From positions 1 to 53,407 of the IMG/VR virus record IMGVR_UViG_3300036859_000475: a stretch of DNA of 53,407 bases, one strand, 5' to 3'. Below the pieces are notes generated by a model. It was not told the DNA's origin, did not search any database, and worked only from the letters and a program-made list of their open reading frames with translations. The stretch comes from a virus. Made by a program: the position numbers and the translations under genes. Shown piece after piece: positions 1-9,132 of the stretch; position 1 is the stretch's first letter, and every line of letters begins with the position of its first letter.

Positions 1-186
1 GGATCGTGGCGTGGTGCACACGTTGCGGCGCCGACGTCTACGTGCACGAGATCCAGCCGGGCTCCGATGTTTGTCGAGGCACGATGTTCGTCCGGACCTA
101 CGGGATGCTGCGGGCACGCCCGTGCGGTCACGAATGCAGCCTCGGAGGGGAAGGGTTGCCACTGATTCGGTGGCAGGCCCTGCAGC
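1..186. repeat. Left copy of terminal overlap
   Basis: These 186 bases are repeated at the right end of the window with one difference (G at 59, A at 53280). An open reading frame passes cleanly through the junction. The simplest reading is a circular map (circular or circularly permuted genome) cut inside a gene. A true direct terminal repeat is possible but would split a gene. Confidence 0.9.
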
Positions 187-224
187 TGCCGAACCCGTTC
201 CTCGGCGGGACAGCCGCCGCGTGA
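1..224 (+). CDS. 3' part of Cys-rich protein spanning the map junction
   Basis: This is the continuation of the gene that starts at 53173. Joined across the circular junction it encodes 90 residues. The part seen here holds a CxxC pair followed by a CGHEC motif, which suggests a small zinc ribbon. Its TGA stop overlaps the GTG start of the large terminase gene (GTGA at 221-224), so the two are probably translationally coupled. Function unknown; the position just before terL fits a small packaging-operon protein. Confidence 0.75.
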   Translation, partial: IVAWCTRCGADVYVHEIQPGSDVCRGTMFVRTYGMLRARPCGHECSLGGEGLPLIRWQALQLPNPFLGGTAAA

Positions 225-1747
225 CACAGGAGTCTGTCGAGCTCGAGCTGGCGCTCGCGGTCGACACGCTCGAGTACGAGGTCTTCAAGCGCTACTACCG
301 CCTCGACCCAGCTGGGTTTGTGGAGGACTGCATCGACTGGGACCGGGCGCATGCGCGTCCGACACGCTATCAGCTCGAGTCGCTGGACGACATGGTCCGC
401 TACGGCCGCGAATCGGTGCGGGCCCTGCACGGCGCGGGGAAGACCGCACCAGCGTCGTGGGCGACGCTGTGGTTCGCGATCACTCGCGACGGACAGGACT
501 GGAAGGCACCGACGACGGCCTCGGTGTGGCGCCAGCTACAGCGTTTCTTGTGGCCCGAGGTCCACAAGTGGCACCGTCTGTTGCGATGGGACCGCATCGG
601 ACGCGCGCCGTTCGCCGAGAAGCGCGAGCTGCTCGATCTCGCCATCCAGACCGAGACGGGGGCGGCCTTCGCCGTGGCCTCCAAGCAGCCGGCGGACCTG
701 GAGGGCGCGCACGCCGACCACATCCTGTACGTGGTGGACGAGGGTAAGAGCGTCCCCGACAGCGTGTATGACGCCATCGAGGGCGCCTTCGCCGGGGCGG
801 GCAAGGACACGGGCATGGAGGCCTTTGCGCTGAACTACTCGACTCCGGGCGCGCCGGCGGGTCGCTTCTACGCCATTCAGAGTCGGCGGCCGGGCTTCGA
901 ACACTGGCACGTCCGGCACGTCACGCTGGAGGAGGCCGTGGACGCCGGCCGGGTGTCGGCGCAGTGGGCCGAGACGATGCGCCGACAGTGGGGGCAGGAC
1001 TCGCCGATGTACCAGCAGCGCGTGCTGGGCAACTTCTCCTCCGACGAGGACTCCGTCATCGCGCTGGACTGGGTGGAGGCCGCGAACGAGCGGTGGCTCG
1101 AGCTCGCTGGTGCGCGTGGGCGCGTGCAGGTGGTGGGGCAGGCCACGGCGCTCGGCGTCGACGTCGGGGGCGGGTCGGCAGAGACGGTGTTTGCCCGGCG
1201 GTACGGCGCGGTCCTGAGCGAGATCGAGACCGACACGCGGCGCGACGAGATGCAGATCGCCGGGCGGATCGTAGCGCTGACCGATGCCGAGGGTGGCGTC
1301 CCGGTCGTGGACGTGATCGGCATAGGCTCGGGCGTGGTAGCGCGGCTGCGCGAGCTCAAGCGCTCGGTGATGGGGTTTAACGCCGGCGAGTCGGCGGGCA
1401 ACCTCACGGACCGCTCGGGCAAGCTGCGCTTCGCCAACAGGCGGTCGGCGGCGTGGTGGGGCATGCGCGAGCGCCTTCACCCGGAGCTCGGGGACAGGAT
1501 CGCGCTGCCGCCCGACGACATGCTCACTGCCGACCTCGTCACCCCACGCTGGTCGGAGACGTCGTCCGGGCGCATCCTGATCGAGCCCAAGGACGAGATC
1601 GCGGGACGGCTCGGGGGCCGGTCCACCGACCGTGGTGACGCGGTCGTGCAGGCCTTTGCTCTTGAGCTGCTAGAACACCTGGACCGACCCCGCGCCCGGC
1701 GGGCGCGGGTGGGACTTGGTGTGCGTTCGGTCGCACCGCAGAAATGA
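221..1747 (+). CDS. terL: Terminase large subunit (ATPase and nuclease)
   Basis: The DNA-packaging motor that pumps DNA into the prohead and cuts it. The 508-residue protein has a Walker A-like HGAGKT at 70-75, a Walker B strand ending in VVDEG near 170-175, and a coupling motif NYSTPG near 205-210. The C-terminal RNase H-like nuclease shows acidic residues at D314 (GVDVGGG), D364 (VVDVIG) and D473 (DRGDAV). I chose GTG 221 because it gives the usual GTGA overlap and begins just before recognisable sequence; the frame stays open back to 11 only by chance. It sits beside the portal gene, as in HK97-type phages. Confidence 0.95.
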   Translation: MTQESVELELALAVDTLEYEVFKRYYRLDPAGFVEDCIDWDRAHARPTRYQLESLDDMVRYGRESVRALHGAGKTAPASWATLWFAITRDGQDWKAPTTASVWRQLQRFLWPEVHKWHRLLRWDRIGRAPFAEKRELLDLAIQTETGAAFAVASKQPADLEGAHADHILYVVDEGKSVPDSVYDAIEGAFAGAGKDTGMEAFALNYSTPGAPAGRFYAIQSRRPGFEHWHVRHVTLEEAVDAGRVSAQWAETMRRQWGQDSPMYQQRVLGNFSSDEDSVIALDWVEAANERWLELAGARGRVQVVGQATALGVDVGGGSAETVFARRYGAVLSEIETDTRRDEMQIAGRIVALTDAEGGVPVVDVIGIGSGVVARLRELKRSVMGFNAGESAGNLTDRSGKLRFANRRSAAWWGMRERLHPELGDRIALPPDDMLTADLVTPRWSETSSGRILIEPKDEIAGRLGGRSTDRGDAVVQAFALELLEHLDRPRARRARVGLGVRSVAPQK

Positions 1748-1974
1748 TTAGCCTCCGGTACGCTCGCGCGTATTATCGACTGCGACCGATGAGTGACCCG
1801 CCGATGTCGCGCTGGCGCGTGCTGACGCCGTTGGAGTGGCTGCGCGTCGCGCTGTGCGGTTTGTTCTGGCTGGGGCTGATCGGCGCCGGCGTACTCGTGC
1901 ATCCGGCCCTGGGGGCGCTGGGATTGTCGGTCGGGGCACTGGCGGTCCTGTTGCTCACGATGGGGACGCCGTGA
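1744..1974 (+). CDS. Small membrane protein
   Basis: A 76-residue protein with a hydrophobic C-terminal half: about two membrane segments, from roughly residue 35 to the end. ATG 1744 overlaps the terminase stop as ATGA. A second in-frame ATG at 1789 would trim a basic N-terminus but has no clear ribosome-binding site. Function unknown. Confidence 0.65.
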   Translation: MISLRYARAYYRLRPMSDPPMSRWRVLTPLEWLRVALCGLFWLGLIGAGVLVHPALGALGLSVGALAVLLLTMGTP

Positions 1975-2222
1975 GCCAGCAGCCCAAGAGCCGCGACATG
2001 TTCCCCGTGCTGCATACGCGCGGGGGCGAGATTCGCTATGTGCGTCAGCGATTCCTGAGCTACAGCCTTGATGATCGGCGGCGGTGGGTCGCCTGGCTGA
2101 ACACGGCCTATCACGGCGAGAACGAGATCAGGTCACGTCCGGTTGCCCGGGCCCGGTGGCGGTGGCTGCTTCATCTCCGTACGCATCGGTTGTGCGCCAC
2201 GCTGCGCAGGGATTGGTCGTGA
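1971..2222 (+). CDS. Hypothetical basic protein
   Basis: An 83-residue basic, Arg/Trp-rich protein starting at GTG 1971, overlapped by the preceding stop (GTGA) and overlapping the next start the same way. No family recognised. Its place in the terminase-portal operon suggests late expression; the C-terminus is dense in Arg and may bind nucleic acid. Confidence 0.6.
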   Translation: MSQQPKSRDMFPVLHTRGGEIRYVRQRFLSYSLDDRRRWVAWLNTAYHGENEIRSRPVARARWRWLLHLRTHRLCATLRRDWS

Positions 2223-2401
2223 ACGCCGCCGAACCTCTGAGCACGGACAAGCTCAAATCCATGATCGAGGCGTGCTACGCAGCGTGCTTGCGTCGCGAGA
2301 TCGTGGCCATTCCCGCCCACGCCTATCCTCCGAAGTGGCTCGAACGGGCCCACGATCCAGAAGCTGGATCAGTTCGGCCGCTTGACTGGTTGGCCGAGTG
2401 A
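2219..2401 (+). CDS. Hypothetical small protein
   Basis: A 60-residue protein between terminase and portal, with GTGA overlaps at both ends (2219 and 2398). It has a mostly helical-looking N-terminus and no recognisable domain. The tight coupling on both sides is the main evidence that it is real. Confidence 0.6.
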   Translation: MNAAEPLSTDKLKSMIEACYAACLRREIVAIPAHAYPPKWLERAHDPEAGSVRPLDWLAE

Positions 2402-4620
2402 ATCTGTTCCCGTCGCTTTCGCTCAAGGTGGCTCCGCAGGCCAAGGACTTCCGGTCCATCGTGGCGCCCACGCAGAGAGGTCGGCCCTACCGAGACTCGT
2501 GGGACGTGGAGAAGGCCGTGCGCGAGGGGATGCAGCGCATGACCTGGGTCTTCCGGGCCGTGCACGTGCGGGCCACGAAGTCGGCCGGACTGCCGATCCT
2601 GGTGCGACGCGGCTCCCCACATAGCGAGGACGTCGACGAGGCCCACGCGCTGCTGCCGTTGCTCAACGCCTACCCCTCGCCCGAGGAGTCTGCCTACGTC
2701 TTCCGCTATCGCCTCTCGGCCGTCGTGGACCTGTCGCGCATGGGCGCTTTCGCGGAGGTGGAGCGCAACGAGCTCGACGACCCGATAGGGCTGCGCCTTC
2801 TTCCGCCCGGGTACACGAGCCCGATCCCCGGCACGCGCGACAACTTCCTGGACGGCTTCCGGGTCCACATCCCCGGCCTCGAGCCCTACACGCTCAAGCC
2901 GGAACAGGTGGTGTGGGTCAAGCACCCGCACCCGACCAACCCGTACGTCGGCATGACGCCGCTGGAGGCGGCGGGCATCACCATCGACACCGAATGGATG
3001 GCCAAGCTCTACCAGCGCAACTTCCTGGCCAACGACGGCCGGATGGGCGGAATCCTGCTCTTGGCCGGCGAGGTGTCTTACGACGATATCGAGGAGTTGC
3101 AGGCGCGCATCGACGCGCGCTCCGGGCCGTCGTCGGCCGGCCGCACGACGGTCATGGAGGCGACGCTGGAGGACGTGGCCGGTCAGGGCACGGGACAGGT
3201 GGAGGGCGTCAAGTTCATCGACACGTCGGTCTCACCGCGCGAGGCCGCCTACATGGAGATGCGCAAGTTCAACAAGGAGGAGATCTTCGCCGCGTTCGGC
3301 GTGTCCGACTCCATCGGGACGGGCTCGTCGGTGGACCGGACGTTCTCGAACGCGGACGCCGACTATCTCCAATTTTGGCGAGACACGATGGTGGACCACT
3401 GCACGCTGCTGGATCGGCCCTTCGACCTGGTGGACTCCGACCCCGCGACCTTCGTGGCCCACGACTTCTCGGAGGTGGCCGTGCTGGCGCGCGATCGCAT
3501 GGAGCGTGAGAAGCATCTGCTGGAACAGCTCAAGGCCGGGGCCATTACTTGGAACGAGTACCGGGCAGAGGTCGGCCGCGATCCGTACGCCGAAGGAGGA
3601 GACTCGGTCCTAGAGCCGCTGTCCCTGGTGCCCGTGGCCGGAACGGGCGGGGGATCGCGGACGAAAGCGCGCGTGCTGGCGCGAACGAAGGAGGCCCCGG
3701 GCGGTGCCAGCCTGCCCGCCGTCGTCGCCTGGGGCCCCTTCGTCGTGGACGCCAAGGCGCTGGCGGCACGACGGCGGGAGCGCGAGAAGCGAATCCGATC
3801 CTGGGAGCGGCAAGCCGTGGGCGTCCTGCGCTCGCTGTTCGAGCGGCAACAGAGGGCGACGCTGGCCAAGCTGCGCGGTGCCAAGACGCGCCAGGGAACC
3901 CGGCATTGGATCGTGCCATCACCCGAGCTCGCCGGACCCAACCCGAAGCTCACGGTGGCCGTCGGCAACGGCACGAAGATCATCGGAGCCCAGGACGTGT
4001 TCGACCTCGAGCGCTGGGACGAGGAGATCGCCAAGGACTTCGGGGCGCTGCTGCGCGAGGTGGCCGTCAGCTTCGGCGAGGACGCCTTCGACGCGCTGTC
4101 GGAGGCCAAGGGGCTACGGGGCTGGGAGACCAAGCAGGGGGAGACCTTCGACCCCGACGCGCCTCGCCTGCTGCGCTTCATCCTGGCACGGACGAACCTC
4201 ATCAAGGGCGCCAACCAGACGACCTTCGAGGCGATCGCCGCCACGCTGGCCGAGGGGGACTCCCTCGGTGAGACCATCGATGACCTGGCCACGCGCATCT
4301 TGGCCGTGTTCTCCGAGGCCCGCGGCTATCGTGCCGAGCGCATTGCGCGCACCGAGATCATATCGGCGGCAAATCTCGGCTCGCGTGAGGCCGCCATACA
4401 ATCCGAGGTCGTCGAGACGCACACTTGGTTGGCGACTCCAGACCAGAGGACGCGGGAGGCGCACGCCGACGCGGACGGCCAGACGGTGGGACTCGACGAG
4501 CCCTACGTGGTGGACGGCGCCGAGCTGTTGTTCCCGGGCGATCCAGATGGTCCGCCCGAGCTGACGATCAACTGTCGCTGCACAGAGATCTACGGTGTGG
4601 AAGGAGGTCCGGTCCTCTGA
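2398..4620 (+). CDS. Portal protein fused to MuF/SPP1 gp7-like minor head protein
   Basis: A 740-residue fusion. Residues 1 to about 400 match an HK97-type portal, the dodecameric channel for DNA at one capsid vertex: note the LxPxQVVWVKHPHPTNPYVG region and the MRKFNKEEIFAAFGV segment typical of the family. After a linker, residues of about 540-740 carry a MuF-like domain with RIARTEI near 648, HADADGQTV and the terminal NCRC. In most phages these are two neighbouring genes. The GTG start overlaps the upstream stop (GTGA). The next start overlaps this stop by one base (TGATG). Confidence 0.92.
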   Translation: MNLFPSLSLKVAPQAKDFRSIVAPTQRGRPYRDSWDVEKAVREGMQRMTWVFRAVHVRATKSAGLPILVRRGSPHSEDVDEAHALLPLLNAYPSPEESAYVFRYRLSAVVDLSRMGAFAEVERNELDDPIGLRLLPPGYTSPIPGTRDNFLDGFRVHIPGLEPYTLKPEQVVWVKHPHPTNPYVGMTPLEAAGITIDTEWMAKLYQRNFLANDGRMGGILLLAGEVSYDDIEELQARIDARSGPSSAGRTTVMEATLEDVAGQGTGQVEGVKFIDTSVSPREAAYMEMRKFNKEEIFAAFGVSDSIGTGSSVDRTFSNADADYLQFWRDTMVDHCTLLDRPFDLVDSDPATFVAHDFSEVAVLARDRMEREKHLLEQLKAGAITWNEYRAEVGRDPYAEGGDSVLEPLSLVPVAGTGGGSRTKARVLARTKEAPGGASLPAVVAWGPFVVDAKALAARRREREKRIRSWERQAVGVLRSLFERQQRATLAKLRGAKTRQGTRHWIVPSPELAGPNPKLTVAVGNGTKIIGAQDVFDLERWDEEIAKDFGALLREVAVSFGEDAFDALSEAKGLRGWETKQGETFDPDAPRLLRFILARTNLIKGANQTTFEAIAATLAEGDSLGETIDDLATRILAVFSEARGYRAERIARTEIISAANLGSREAAIQSEVVETHTWLATPDQRTREAHADADGQTVGLDEPYVVDGAELLFPGDPDGPPELTINCRCTEIYGVEGGPVL

Positions 4621-6446
4621 TGTCCTGGCGCGTGGAGAAGGGCGGCGGAACGTGCTCGGCAGATGAGTGGGCCGTCCTTAAGCAGGACGACGAATCGACG
4701 GCCGGCTGCCATTCGACGCGCCGCAAGGCCGAAGCTCAGATGCGGGCGTTGTACGCCTCCGAGAAGCAGTCCATGCGCGAGCTCGTGGCGGCCTGGCTAT
4801 GTCTGGACGGCGAGGCGCGCGCTGAGATCGTGGCAGAGCTCGGGATCGACCCGCCCGGAGGGCCGGGCAACTGGGACGAGGCGTGCATGAAGGCGGTTCG
4901 GGAACAGGGCAAGACGGAAGCGTTGCGCGAAGCGCTGCACTCGCGCACGATGGGAGGCGACATGGTCAAGCAGACGGAGACCGACTACACAGCAGACCCG
5001 CGCTTCGAGCACAAGACGGTGCGGGCGGCCGGCGTGAAGGTGCTGGACGGCGAGGCCGGCATCTTGGAGGCCTTCGTCGCCGGGATCGGCAACGTCGACG
5101 CTGGCGGGGACGTTATCGAGGCGACGTTCTTCCAGTCCTCCCTGGACAAGCACCTGCGCAAGATGCCCAAGGGCGTGGCGGGACACGACTGGTTGCAGCC
5201 CGTGGCCAAGACCCTGGAGACGCGCACGGTCAAGGCGGGCTCGCCCGAGCTTCCCGCGCAGATCAAGGCGGCGGGCGCGGGGGGCCAGTACGTCAAGGCG
5301 CAATTTAACCTCGACACGCAGCGTGGGCGCGAGACGTTTAGCGACGTGAAGTTCTTCGGGGAGGAGCAGGAGTTCTCGATCGGTTACATCGCTGAGGTGG
5401 CGCCCAAGGACGACGACGGCGTCCGGCATTTGCGCGAGGGCGCGTGGTACGAGTGGTCGCCCGTCCTGTTCGGCATGAACCCGGTCACGGCCACCGTCGG
5501 GGTCAAGGGGCTCGCTGCCGTCATGGCCGAGATCACCGAGGCGGTGGGAACTGAAGGCCCGGTGGACGTCGAGCGCATGGAGGCCGTCCTGCGCGACATG
5601 GGCCCGGACAAGGTGCGGCGGATCGCAGAATCAAAGATCGTGCAGGAGTTCCTGTGCGGCTGCGCCCTGGAGGATAAGGCCGTGTCGGAGAAGCCGTGGG
5701 ACGGCGCAGCCTCCCGCTTCACCGACGAGCAGTACAAGCGGGCATGCGCCGGCTGTCGGGGCGAGGACGAGGAGCACCCGAAATCGGACTGCTATCTTCC
5801 CCACCACGAGCCTGCCGGGGCCGTGAGCCGGGCCGGGGTTCACGCAGCCGCCGCTCGCTTCAACCAGACGCAGGACGTGTCCGACGCGGCCAAGGGTCAC
5901 CTAGCTGCGCACTACCGCAACGATCTGGACGAGGACGTGCCGGTGTCCCTGGGTGGCGAGGAGAAGGCCGGGACCAAGGAAGCCGTGGCCGGGTCGGTGG
6001 AGGAGCGCCAGGAGGCCATTTCCGACGCCGTCCGTGCCTGGGTGGCGGCGACGTATCCCCCCACGCCGGGCGAGCCCGACTACGGCCACTACGGCTGGAT
6101 CGTGGCCACCTTCGCCGACCACGTGATCGTGTGCGTGTACGCGGAGGACGGGGAGCGGCGCTTCCTTGACTTCCCCTACTCGATCGACGCCGTGGGCGAG
6201 GCGACGCTGGGCGATCCCACGGAGGTGGATCTCACGACGGTCGTGTCCCCGAAGACGCTGGAGGCCGCGCTGGCCAAGGCCGGAGCCCGTCACTCGCGCA
6301 CGGACCAGGAGAACATCCAGGCCGCGCACGACGCGATCGTGAAGGCCGGGGCCTACTGCTGGCCCAAGCCGGACGAAGGCAAGATGCCAGCGTGGTCGAT
6401 GACCGACGTGGCTGCGCTGGAGCTGCTGCAGGCCGAGCTGTCTTGA
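4620..6446 (+). CDS. Prohead protease with N- and C-terminal extensions
   Basis: Cleaves scaffold and capsid protein during head maturation. The 608-residue protein has a caudovirus prohead serine-protease core at about 130-300, with the likely catalytic His in GHDW (H189) and Ser in FSIGY (S253). The first 110 residues form a separate Cys/Trp domain often seen in front of such proteases. The C-terminal 300 residues include a FTDEQYKRAC...CYLPHHEP segment common in phage head proteins and probably act as scaffold, since no separate scaffold gene follows. ATG 4620 overlaps the portal stop. Confidence 0.88.
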   Translation: MSWRVEKGGGTCSADEWAVLKQDDESTAGCHSTRRKAEAQMRALYASEKQSMRELVAAWLCLDGEARAEIVAELGIDPPGGPGNWDEACMKAVREQGKTEALREALHSRTMGGDMVKQTETDYTADPRFEHKTVRAAGVKVLDGEAGILEAFVAGIGNVDAGGDVIEATFFQSSLDKHLRKMPKGVAGHDWLQPVAKTLETRTVKAGSPELPAQIKAAGAGGQYVKAQFNLDTQRGRETFSDVKFFGEEQEFSIGYIAEVAPKDDDGVRHLREGAWYEWSPVLFGMNPVTATVGVKGLAAVMAEITEAVGTEGPVDVERMEAVLRDMGPDKVRRIAESKIVQEFLCGCALEDKAVSEKPWDGAASRFTDEQYKRACAGCRGEDEEHPKSDCYLPHHEPAGAVSRAGVHAAAARFNQTQDVSDAAKGHLAAHYRNDLDEDVPVSLGGEEKAGTKEAVAGSVEERQEAISDAVRAWVAATYPPTPGEPDYGHYGWIVATFADHVIVCVYAEDGERRFLDFPYSIDAVGEATLGDPTEVDLTTVVSPKTLEAALAKAGARHSRTDQENIQAAHDAIVKAGAYCWPKPDEGKMPAWSMTDVAALELLQAELS

Positions 6447-6703
6447 CCGTCCCCGTCCCCCAGCCAGTGCCGTCCACTGGCGCGTCCCGTCCCAGCTTGC
6501 GGGGCGGCGACGGCGACGTCGACGACGTGCGCAAGGCCCTGATAGCCTTCCGCGCGGCCTGCATCCTGGTGGCCGAGCGCTTCGATGCCCTCGAGCAGGC
6601 GCAGGCCGGATTGGACGCCGCGCAGCGCAACTACGCGCAGGCGCTGTCTGAGAAGGGTCGGGCGCAGGAGGCGCTCGATCGCGCGGCGGGGGAGTTGCCG
6701 TGA
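6443..6703 (+). CDS. Small coiled-coil protein
   Basis: An 86-residue protein whose C-terminal two thirds form an Ala/Glu/Gln-rich heptad-like helix. The start is TTG 6443, chosen because it overlaps the protease stop (TTGA). Between protease and capsid genes it could help scaffolding, but this is inferred from position only. Confidence 0.6.
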   Translation: MTVPVPQPVPSTGASRPSLRGGDGDVDDVRKALIAFRAACILVAERFDALEQAQAGLDAAQRNYAQALSEKGRAQEALDRAAGELP

Positions 6704-7128
6704 GCATGCGCGACGTTCACGCCGGGATGTTCGCCGAGATGAACGCCCTCGGCCTAGACGTACTGGCCCGGTGCCCGGTGCACGGCTACGTCCCGGCGGC
6801 CGAATGCTCCGACATCGACGACCCCTTGTCCGGGGCCGTCGTGAAGCACACGGGCTGCGCCGAGGCCGTCGAGGTCGTGTACCGCCGCCCGGCCGAGGCT
6901 GCGGCTGACGAGCCCGTCGTGGTTGAGCGCGCCATCCCCGACTGCATGGTATGCATGCGCCCATGTCTTGTCCCGGGCGGTACGCGGGAGCTGTCCTTTC
7001 GTTTCGAGCGGGAGCCTCTGCCGCGCTGCGTCTGGTGCCTGCCCGCCTGGGCTCCAGATGCCTGGCGTTCGGTTGGCGGTCCATTGGTCGAAGTGGACGG
7101 TCAACCGATCCAACCGTTGACGCCCTGA
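6700..7128 (+). CDS. Hypothetical Cys-rich protein
   Basis: 142 residues starting at GTG 6700 (GTGA overlap). It has Cys pairs near the N-terminus (CPVHGY) and later CMVCMRPC and CVWC, consistent with zinc binding. No family recognised. The last codons contain the -35 box of the capsid promoter. Confidence 0.65.
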   Translation: MSMRDVHAGMFAEMNALGLDVLARCPVHGYVPAAECSDIDDPLSGAVVKHTGCAEAVEVVYRRPAEAAADEPVVVERAIPDCMVCMRPCLVPGGTRELSFRFEREPLPRCVWCLPAWAPDAWRSVGGPLVEVDGQPIQPLTP

Positions 7129-7145
7129 GCCGAGCGGCTTAAGCT
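7117..7145 (+). promoter_or_regulatory. Promoter for major capsid gene
   Basis: TTGACG at 7117-7122, a 17-base spacer, and TAAGCT at 7140-7145. The -35 box lies in the last codons of the upstream gene, whose TGA stop falls in the spacer. The same arrangement recurs at 12044 and 19272. An 89-base leader follows, with a GCGGAA/TTCCGC hairpin and the Shine-Dalgarno GAAGGAG shortly before the capsid start. Confidence 0.7.
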
Positions 7146-7234
7146 GCTCGTAGGTTTCTCGCCCGACCGGGCCGCGAGTGCTGACTTGCGGAAGGCGGCG
7201 GATCATTCCGCATCTTTCGCGAAGGAGTCGGCAC

Positions 7235-8581
7235 ATGCTCACCACCACCGACGCGGCAGACCGCGTCAAGGAACTGAAGACGGCAGCGGCCACGCTGCTG
7301 GCCGAGAACCAGGAGATCGCCCGCACCGTCAAGACGGAGGAGATCGACGGGCCGGACGGCAAGAAGATCCCCGTGCCCGTCATCGATGCCGAGCGCAAGG
7401 AGCGCTTCGACGCCAACATGGCGCAGCTCCGCGAGATCCAGGCCGAGGTGAAGCGCTTCGAGGAGCTCGGCGGCTTCGAGGGCTGGGCGTCGGCCTCCAC
7501 GGGCCAGACGGCCAACGCCGCCAACGCGGCTGCGGCAGGCATCACCAACGAGGGGCCGGTGCGCGCCAAGTCCGTGGCCCAGCTCCTGTTCGAGTCCGAG
7601 GAGTACAAGGCGTACAAGGACGCCCCGCGCTCCTTCGGCTCGGAGGCGCGCCTGGACGTCAAGTCGCTATACGCGACCAAAGACGTCTACACCGACCTGC
7701 CCACCGGGGATCCGACGCGCTTCGGGCAGATCTTCCGCGACGCCCTGGTCCCCCTGGCTCACCGCACCTTTCGGGTGCGCTCACTATTCCCCGTCGTGCG
7801 GACCACGGCCAACCAGATCGAGTTCTTCCGCGTGACGGGCTTCGGCTCGGGTGCCTCCACAGGTCCGGCGGGCATGGTGGCCGAGCGCGACGGGGCGGCC
7901 TTCGCCCTCAAGCCGCAGTCCAACCTGTCGGTGGAGGGCGTCACGGCCCTGGTGCGCACGATCGCTCACTGGGAGTCCGCGCACCGCAACGTTCTGGCCG
8001 ACGAGCCGCAGCTGCAGGGCATCATCGAGAACGAGCTCCTGTACGGGCTGCAGCTCACGGAGGACTGGCAGATCCTCAACGGCGACGGGACCGGAGAGAA
8101 CCTGCTCGGCATCCTGTCCACGCCGGGCATCCAGACCTACGCCAACACCGGAGCCGGCGGGGAGGCGGGCCCCATCGACGCCATCCGACACGCCATCACG
8201 CTCGCCTTCCTGGCCAACTACGAGGCGACGGGGATCGTGTTGACCCCGACCACATGGGAGCAGTTCGAGGTGGCCAAGGACAACGAGAATCGTTACCTGC
8301 TATTCGCCGTGGCGGGTATGCCTGGCTCTGAGCCGCGCCTGTGGCGCCTGCCCGTCGTGGTCACTCCAGCCATGCCCGCAAATACCGGTCTCGTCGGTGC
8401 CTTCGGCCTCGGCGCGACGCTGTACGACCGCGAGCAGGCGACCATCCGCGTGGCCGACCAGCACGCCGACTACTTCCTCCGAAACGCCGTGGTCATCCTG
8501 GGCGAGGAGCGGGCGGCGCTGGCGACCAAGCGGCCGGAGTCCTTCGTCAAGATCACGAATTTGAACGACGTCACTCCGTGA
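7235..8581 (+). CDS. Major capsid protein (HK97 fold)
   Basis: 448 residues. The N-terminal 110 or so are helical and charged, like a delta/scaffold domain that the protease would remove. The rest fits the HK97 capsid family: an N-arm, a long spine helix, and the motifs ENELLYGLQL, LNGDGTGENLLGIL and a terminal VILGEERAALATKRPESFVKI-like region. ATG 7235 has a good Shine-Dalgarno (GAAGGAG) and its own promoter. A terminator-like hairpin follows the gene, as expected for a highly expressed product. Confidence 0.95.
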   Translation: MLTTTDAADRVKELKTAAATLLAENQEIARTVKTEEIDGPDGKKIPVPVIDAERKERFDANMAQLREIQAEVKRFEELGGFEGWASASTGQTANAANAAAAGITNEGPVRAKSVAQLLFESEEYKAYKDAPRSFGSEARLDVKSLYATKDVYTDLPTGDPTRFGQIFRDALVPLAHRTFRVRSLFPVVRTTANQIEFFRVTGFGSGASTGPAGMVAERDGAAFALKPQSNLSVEGVTALVRTIAHWESAHRNVLADEPQLQGIIENELLYGLQLTEDWQILNGDGTGENLLGILSTPGIQTYANTGAGGEAGPIDAIRHAITLAFLANYEATGIVLTPTTWEQFEVAKDNENRYLLFAVAGMPGSEPRLWRLPVVVTPAMPANTGLVGAFGLGATLYDREQATIRVADQHADYFLRNAVVILGEERAALATKRPESFVKITNLNDVTP

Positions 8582-8611
8582 TCCGGTAAGCACCCTCGTT
8601 GGGTAGCTGAG

Positions 8612-8641
8612 GAGGCGGCTCCGTCCGAGCGGGGCCGTCTC
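8612..8641 (+). terminator. Terminator-like hairpin after capsid gene
   Basis: An 11-base stem (GAGGCGGCTCC against GGGGCCGTCTC, two G-U type pairs) with an 8-base loop, followed by a pyrimidine run CCTTTCCCT. It lies 30 bases after the capsid stop. Confidence 0.65.
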
Positions 8642-8643
8642 CC

Positions 8644-8672
8644 TTTCCCTGGACGCGGCGGCGCGGTAGTGT
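8644..8672 (+). promoter_or_regulatory. Possible promoter for leaderless gene 8680
   Basis: A -10 box TAGTGT at 8667-8672 lies 7 bases before the GTG start at 8680, the distance expected for leaderless transcription. The -35 (TTTCCC at 8644) is poor. Confidence 0.35.
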
Positions 8673-8679
8673 CTGCGCA

Positions 8680-9096
8680 GTGGACGCGCGCGCGCCCTGC
8701 CCGATCTGCGGGGCTCCCGGCGGCAACTGTGTCGGCGAGCAACCGGAGCCGAGCGCGCCTCCGGCGTTTTACGAGTGGTCCGAGGAGGCAGGCATGGACA
8801 GACCCACGATGGCCCGCAATCCCATTGGTGTTCACACGCCGGTGTACGTGCATGAGGAGGTGACCGAGGAGCTCGTGGTGTATGGCGGCTCCACGACGCG
8901 CGTGCTCAAATGGGCGCGCGGCGCGAGGATCACCGTCGCCGAGGCACTGGCGCACGGTGTGCCGCTGCGCGACGCCGAGGGCTTCGAGCTGGACGAGGAA
9001 GGCGAGCGGGTGGCCGACAAGCCCGCAAAACAAAGGGCGAAGCCAGAGATGGAGACGCAGGAGGTCAAGGCACCCCTGCGTAAGAAGGCAAAGTAA
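8680..9096 (+). CDS. Hypothetical protein with N-terminal zinc knuckle
   Basis: 138 residues. It begins with CPICG...NC, a zinc-binding look, followed by a compact domain and a Lys/Glu-rich tail. It follows the capsid gene after a terminator and has no Shine-Dalgarno; a -10 box sits 7 bases upstream, so translation is probably leaderless from GTG 8680. Function unknown. A head-associated role is possible from position. Confidence 0.65.
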   Translation: MDARAPCPICGAPGGNCVGEQPEPSAPPAFYEWSEEAGMDRPTMARNPIGVHTPVYVHEEVTEELVVYGGSTTRVLKWARGARITVAEALAHGVPLRDAEGFELDEEGERVADKPAKQRAKPEMETQEVKAPLRKKAK

Positions 9097-9132
9097 TGAC
9101 AAGGGGCACTACGGCGAAGAGAGGGGAAGCTG

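Noticed and set aside
536-1480. A 314-codon minus-strand frame over the terminase
   Set aside because: Shadow of terL; no start signal and no recognisable sequence.
3363-4298. A 311-codon minus-strand frame over the portal fusion
   Set aside because: Ser/Arg-rich shadow of a strongly supported gene.
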